Assembly (NCBI RefSeq): GCF_039523795.1
Contig: NZ_BAAAFZ010000094.1
Location: forward strand, 7,487-71,486
From: Craurococcus roseus
Lineage (GTDB): Bacteria; Pseudomonadota; Alphaproteobacteria; Acetobacterales; Acetobacteraceae
DNA: 64,000 nt
Reading direction: 5' to 3'
Part shown: positions 61,637 through 64,000 of the stretch, piece after piece
Numbering within the stretch: the stretch's first letter is position 1
Layout: each line of letters begins with the position of its first letter
Position numbers and translations under genes: made by a program
The notes under the pieces: model-generated
Told to the model about the DNA's origin: nothing
The model's input: the letters and a program-made list of their open reading frames with translations, nothing else
The model's database searches: none

Positions 61637-62635
61637 ATGCCGACAACAGCAAAGGAGAGGGAAGGCGCGGCGGATCGTGCCGCGCGCCTTCGCTTGAAGC
61701 GGCTCGAGGCCCGCCGCGAGCTTGGCGATGCGGGCGCGGTCTGCCGCCGCTTCGGCATCTCGCGCCCGACGCTGCGCAAACGGCTGCGGCGGTACGACGC
61801 GGAGGGCGAGGCCGGCCTCCGGGAGAGAAGCCGTCGGCCGCGGCGCTCCCCGGCCTGGAAGGCGGGGCCGGCGGAGGAGGAGCTGATCCTCGGCCTGCGC
61901 CGCGACAGGCGGCTCGGGGCCAAGCGGCTCCGCGTCGAGCTGCGCCGCCTGCACGGCCTGCGGTTGTCGCCGTCGATCATACACAAGGTCCTGGTCCGGC
62001 ACGGCCTCTGCGCGCTGCCGCGGCGGGCGCGCCCGCGGCACAAGCCGAAGCGGTACAGCCGGCCGGTGCCGGGCGACCGCGTGCAGATCGACACCCGCAA
62101 GATCCGGCCCGGGCTCTGGCAGTCCACCGCCGTCGACGACCGCAGCCGCTACCCGGTGGGCGGCCTGGCAGGGGGCCCGAGCGCGGCGGCGGCCCTGGCC
62201 TTCCTCGGCCAGGTCCTCGACGAGGCGCCCTTTGCGATCCAGCGCGCGCAGACGGACCGCAGGGCGGGGTTCTTCGCCGACGCGGTGCAGCGCCGATTGA
62301 TGGCCGAGACCGTCAAGTTCCGGCCCGTCCCGCCCCGTCCGCCGCACCTGAACGGCGAGGTCGAGCGCGCGCAGCGGACCGCGCTCGAGGCGTTCTGGGC
62401 CACGGTGGAGGCGCGGGTGCCGGACATCGGCGACCAGCTCGCCGTGCGGGCGCACCACCGCAACTGGGACCGCCCGCACGAAGCCCTGAGCGGCGCGTGC
62501 CCGATCGCCGGGGTCTGCGAGCGCGCCGCCAAGACCCCGGTCTGGGCCGAGATCGACGCCGCCTGCGACGCGGCGAGGGAGCGCACCCAGGTCCGCGAGT
62601 TCGCCGTTGAGACAGCGTTACGACGGTTGAAATGA
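61637..62635 (+). CDS. IS481 family transposase
   Basis: A 332 aa DDE/rve transposase. The N-terminal helix-turn-helix is VCRRFGISRPTLRKRLRRYD, followed by GLRERSRRPRRSP, which is typical of IS481. The catalytic core has GDRVQIDTRKIRPGLWQSTA (first Asp), AQTDRRAGFFADAVQ (second Asp) and PPHLNGEVERAQRTALEAFW (Glu). Family members usually read DNGxEF at the second site; TDRRAGFF is a variant. The element probably lies between 61441 and 62683, but I could not find convincing terminal repeats. It adjoins the glgX remnant and the unknown operon at the right edge. Confidence 0.88.
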   Translation: MPTTAKEREGAADRAARLRLKRLEARRELGDAGAVCRRFGISRPTLRKRLRRYDAEGEAGLRERSRRPRRSPAWKAGPAEEELILGLRRDRRLGAKRLRVELRRLHGLRLSPSIIHKVLVRHGLCALPRRARPRHKPKRYSRPVPGDRVQIDTRKIRPGLWQSTAVDDRSRYPVGGLAGGPSAAAALAFLGQVLDEAPFAIQRAQTDRRAGFFADAVQRRLMAETVKFRPVPPRPPHLNGEVERAQRTALEAFWATVEARVPDIGDQLAVRAHHRNWDRPHEALSGACPIAGVCERAAKTPVWAEIDAACDAARERTQVREFAVETALRRLK

Positions 62636-62683
62636 TGTCTGCTGACGGCGCAGATCAAGTCGATGCCCTTCCACCAAGACCCG

Positions 62684-63139
62684 TCACGCGGGAGTTCTGC
62701 CGACGCGCTCGGGAGCGACCGGTTCCAGCCCCCCTGTCGCGGTGCGCCGCACCAGCGCCCCGTTCCCGTCCAGCCCGACCGCGCCGGGCGCCTTCCCGAG
62801 CTCCTCGTAGGACCGGCGGACCTCGTCGGTCGGGTGGGCCAGCCACTCCCCGAAGGCGGCCCAAGGCTCCGCGCGCCCGGCCGCGCCGGCGGTGCCGTCG
62901 GGCTCCCAGCCCCGGCCGGCCGGCATCGGGCAGCTTCCGCCGGCCGCATCGGCTCCGGTCGGCACCGGGCAGAGGCCCTCGGCCGGGGGAGCCGCGCCCC
63001 CTCCGGACGCCACGACCCCGCGCGCCTCCGGCGGGGCCGCGGCGCCGGACACCCCGCTCGCACGGATGCCGCCGCATCCGGGCCTCTCCGCGCGCGTCCC
63101 TTGGCCGTCTGGCCGGCCCCTGCCGACGCGGTCGCTCAC
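62684..63139 (-). CDS. 151 aa protein, unknown, third gene of right-edge operon
   Basis: It starts with GTG at 63139, overlapping the stop of the upstream gene (GTGA). The first 80 residues are Gly/Pro/Ala-rich and low complexity. The last 70 look folded: AAFGEWLAHPTDEVRRSYEE, then LGKAPGAVGLDGNGALVRRT. No family recognised. The frame ends about 45 bases from the IS481 transposase gene, so truncation by that insertion is possible. Confidence 0.65.
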   Translation of the reverse strand: MSDRVGRGRPDGQGTRAERPGCGGIRASGVSGAAAPPEARGVVASGGGAAPPAEGLCPVPTGADAAGGSCPMPAGRGWEPDGTAGAAGRAEPWAAFGEWLAHPTDEVRRSYEELGKAPGAVGLDGNGALVRRTATGGLEPVAPERVGRTPA

Positions 63140-63660
63140 GCCCCGGGCCAGCGCGCCGGGTCGAGCTCCCACCAGAGCGGGTCCGGCCGCCCCGGCTCCG
63201 GCACGAGGCCCGCCGCGCGGAACGCCGGCGCGACGTCGGGCACGCGGCCGAAGCGGCACTGCATCACCTTGACCAGCGCCTCGCCATCGGCCGCGTCGCG
63301 CAGCGGCGCGCCGCGCGCCGCCAAGCCGTGCACCAGGTCGAGCGTCGGCCAGAGGCCGACCACGGCGGTCCGGACCACGACGCTCTCCGCCAGGTGGAAC
63401 CTGACCGCGCAGAACGGGAAGGCCAGCAGCGCGCACCAGCCCGGGTCGCCGCGCTCCTCCTCCGTGTCGAGGATCCTGCCGCGGAGCTTGGGCTTCCAGC
63501 CCTCCGCGTGCACGCGCTCCCAGTAGGCCCGGTCGCGGCTGTCCACGTCGGGCAGCTCCACGCCGTCCAGCCCGAGCGCGCGGGCGATGCGCGTCGGGCA
63601 GCTGAACACGTTGACCTTCACCGGCATCCAGCCGGCCTCCCCGCCGTCCTCGTCCACCAT
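63136..63660 (-). CDS. 174 aa protein, unknown, second gene of right-edge operon
   Basis: GGGGAGGAG lies 7 bases before the ATG. The protein reads MPVKVNVFSCPTRIARALGL, YWERVHAEGWKPKLRGRILD, PGWCALLAFPFCAVRFHLAE and LVKVMQCRFGRVPDVAPAFR, and looks like a compact soluble domain without membrane segments. I do not recognise it. It is 33 bases after the partial gene at the right edge and coupled to the next one. Confidence 0.75.
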   Translation of the reverse strand: MVDEDGGEAGWMPVKVNVFSCPTRIARALGLDGVELPDVDSRDRAYWERVHAEGWKPKLRGRILDTEEERGDPGWCALLAFPFCAVRFHLAESVVVRTAVVGLWPTLDLVHGLAARGAPLRDAADGEALVKVMQCRFGRVPDVAPAFRAAGLVPEPGRPDPLWWELDPARWPGA

Positions 63661-63693
63661 CGCCCGCTCCTCCCCCCGCGCCGTCCAGCCGCG

Positions 63694-64000
63694 TCACGGC
63701 TCCGCCTCGCGCTCCCAGCCGAGGGCGCCGAGGTCGGCCAGCACCTCCTCGTCCAGCACCCCGGCCGGGCCGCCCCAGGCGAAGTCGAGATCGTCCGCGT
63801 CGCCGCCCGCGACCCGCGCCACCAGGCCGGCCGTGGAGCGCCGCCCGCCCCGGTACACCGCCCCGTCCGACCGGCGGCGCCAGCGCGCGCCCTCCAGCGC
63901 GGCGTGGAGCAGCCGGGCGTAGGCGCCGCGGCCCGGCGGGCGCGCCCCCGCCTTGCGCCGGACGGCCCCGCAGCCCAGCAGGTCGCGCTCCAGCGCCCGC
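63694..64000 (-). CDS. C-terminal part of an unknown gene, cut by the window edge
   Basis: The frame is open to the window end and gives about 101 residues: RALERDLLGCGAVRRKAGAR, LLHAALEGARWRRRSDGAVY, GGDADDLDFAWGGPAGVLDE and VLADLGALGWEREAEP before the stop at 63694. It is the first visible gene of a three-gene leftward operon. No family recognised. Confidence 0.65.
   Translation of the reverse strand, partial: RALERDLLGCGAVRRKAGARPPGRGAYARLLHAALEGARWRRRSDGAVYRGGRRSTAGLVARVAGGDADDLDFAWGGPAGVLDEEVLADLGALGWEREAEP

Noticed and set aside
61527..62660. Terminal inverted repeats for the IS481-type element
   Set aside because: Weak partial similarity between about 61535 and 62625, but nothing good enough to set the ends.
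1..64000. CRISPR arrays, tRNA, rRNA, replication origin
   Set aside because: Looked for regularly spaced identical repeats, tRNA T-loop sequences and rRNA segments on both strands and found none; the only short regular repeats are those listed.

Overview
This is a GC-rich (about 70 percent by eye) stretch of a Gram-negative chromosome or large replicon. MCE/Mla lipid transport genes, class I PHA synthase, a MaoC/phosphotransacylase fusion, acetate kinase, enoyl-ACP reductase, tandem universal stress protein and trehalose/kojibiose-type phosphorylases occurring together suggest an alphaproteobacterium, perhaps Rhodospirillales or Acetobacterales. That placement is inference; there is no rRNA or tRNA in the window to confirm it.

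Layout. 1-3645: an MCE (Mla-like) phospholipid transport operon. 3721-6157: two convergent lipoproteins and a glycine-rich secreted protein with internal DNA repeats. 7314-16892: PEP synthase, a beta-phosphoglucomutase/GH65 fusion, a tandem Usp and a second GH65 enzyme. 17094-30603: an accessory island, with an IS1182-type element, a three-gene locus (PAS/GAF pseudo-kinase sensor, receiver-like/CHAT caspase-like protease, unknown protein), a pile-up of IS21, IS6, IS110 and IS6 remnants, and an adenylate cyclase/ATPase whose end lies close to the pile-up. 30721-36319: a heme peroxidase and small-protein operon facing a SARP-like regulator and a YcaO protein. 36670-37412: an IS110 fragment that cut a small membrane-protein gene. 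37431-52339: a leftward metabolic block (fasciclin, PhaC, MaoC-Ptb, RND efflux; then Hbd, AckA, FabI, a small protein, DUF3141). 53202-60051: HlyD, fused ABC ATPase/permease, ABC-2 permease, a small exported protein and lactate dehydrogenase. 60237-64000: a decayed glgX, an IS481-type transposase and three linked unknown genes.

How the genes work together. PEP synthase, lactate dehydrogenase, Ptb/AckA, Hbd, FabI and PhaC form a fermentative/carbon-storage module of the kind used in low oxygen or stationary phase; the GH65 enzymes and Usp fit the same stress theme. Four promoters of this module (ppsA, hlyD, fasciclin, hbd) share an architecture I do not recognise: three or four direct 10-bp units of consensus TNACCGCGNC on one DNA face, followed 17-18 bp later by a -10-like hexamer. 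The arrays are up to 46 kb apart, so this looks like a local regulon.

The two most novel signals are that decamer-array regulon and the sensor/CHAT-protease/unknown-protein locus, which carries a consensus CRP-type operator and is bracketed by insertion sequences. A third is an 11-bp-period direct repeat before the peroxidase gene that fits SARP operators and lies beside a SARP-like gene.
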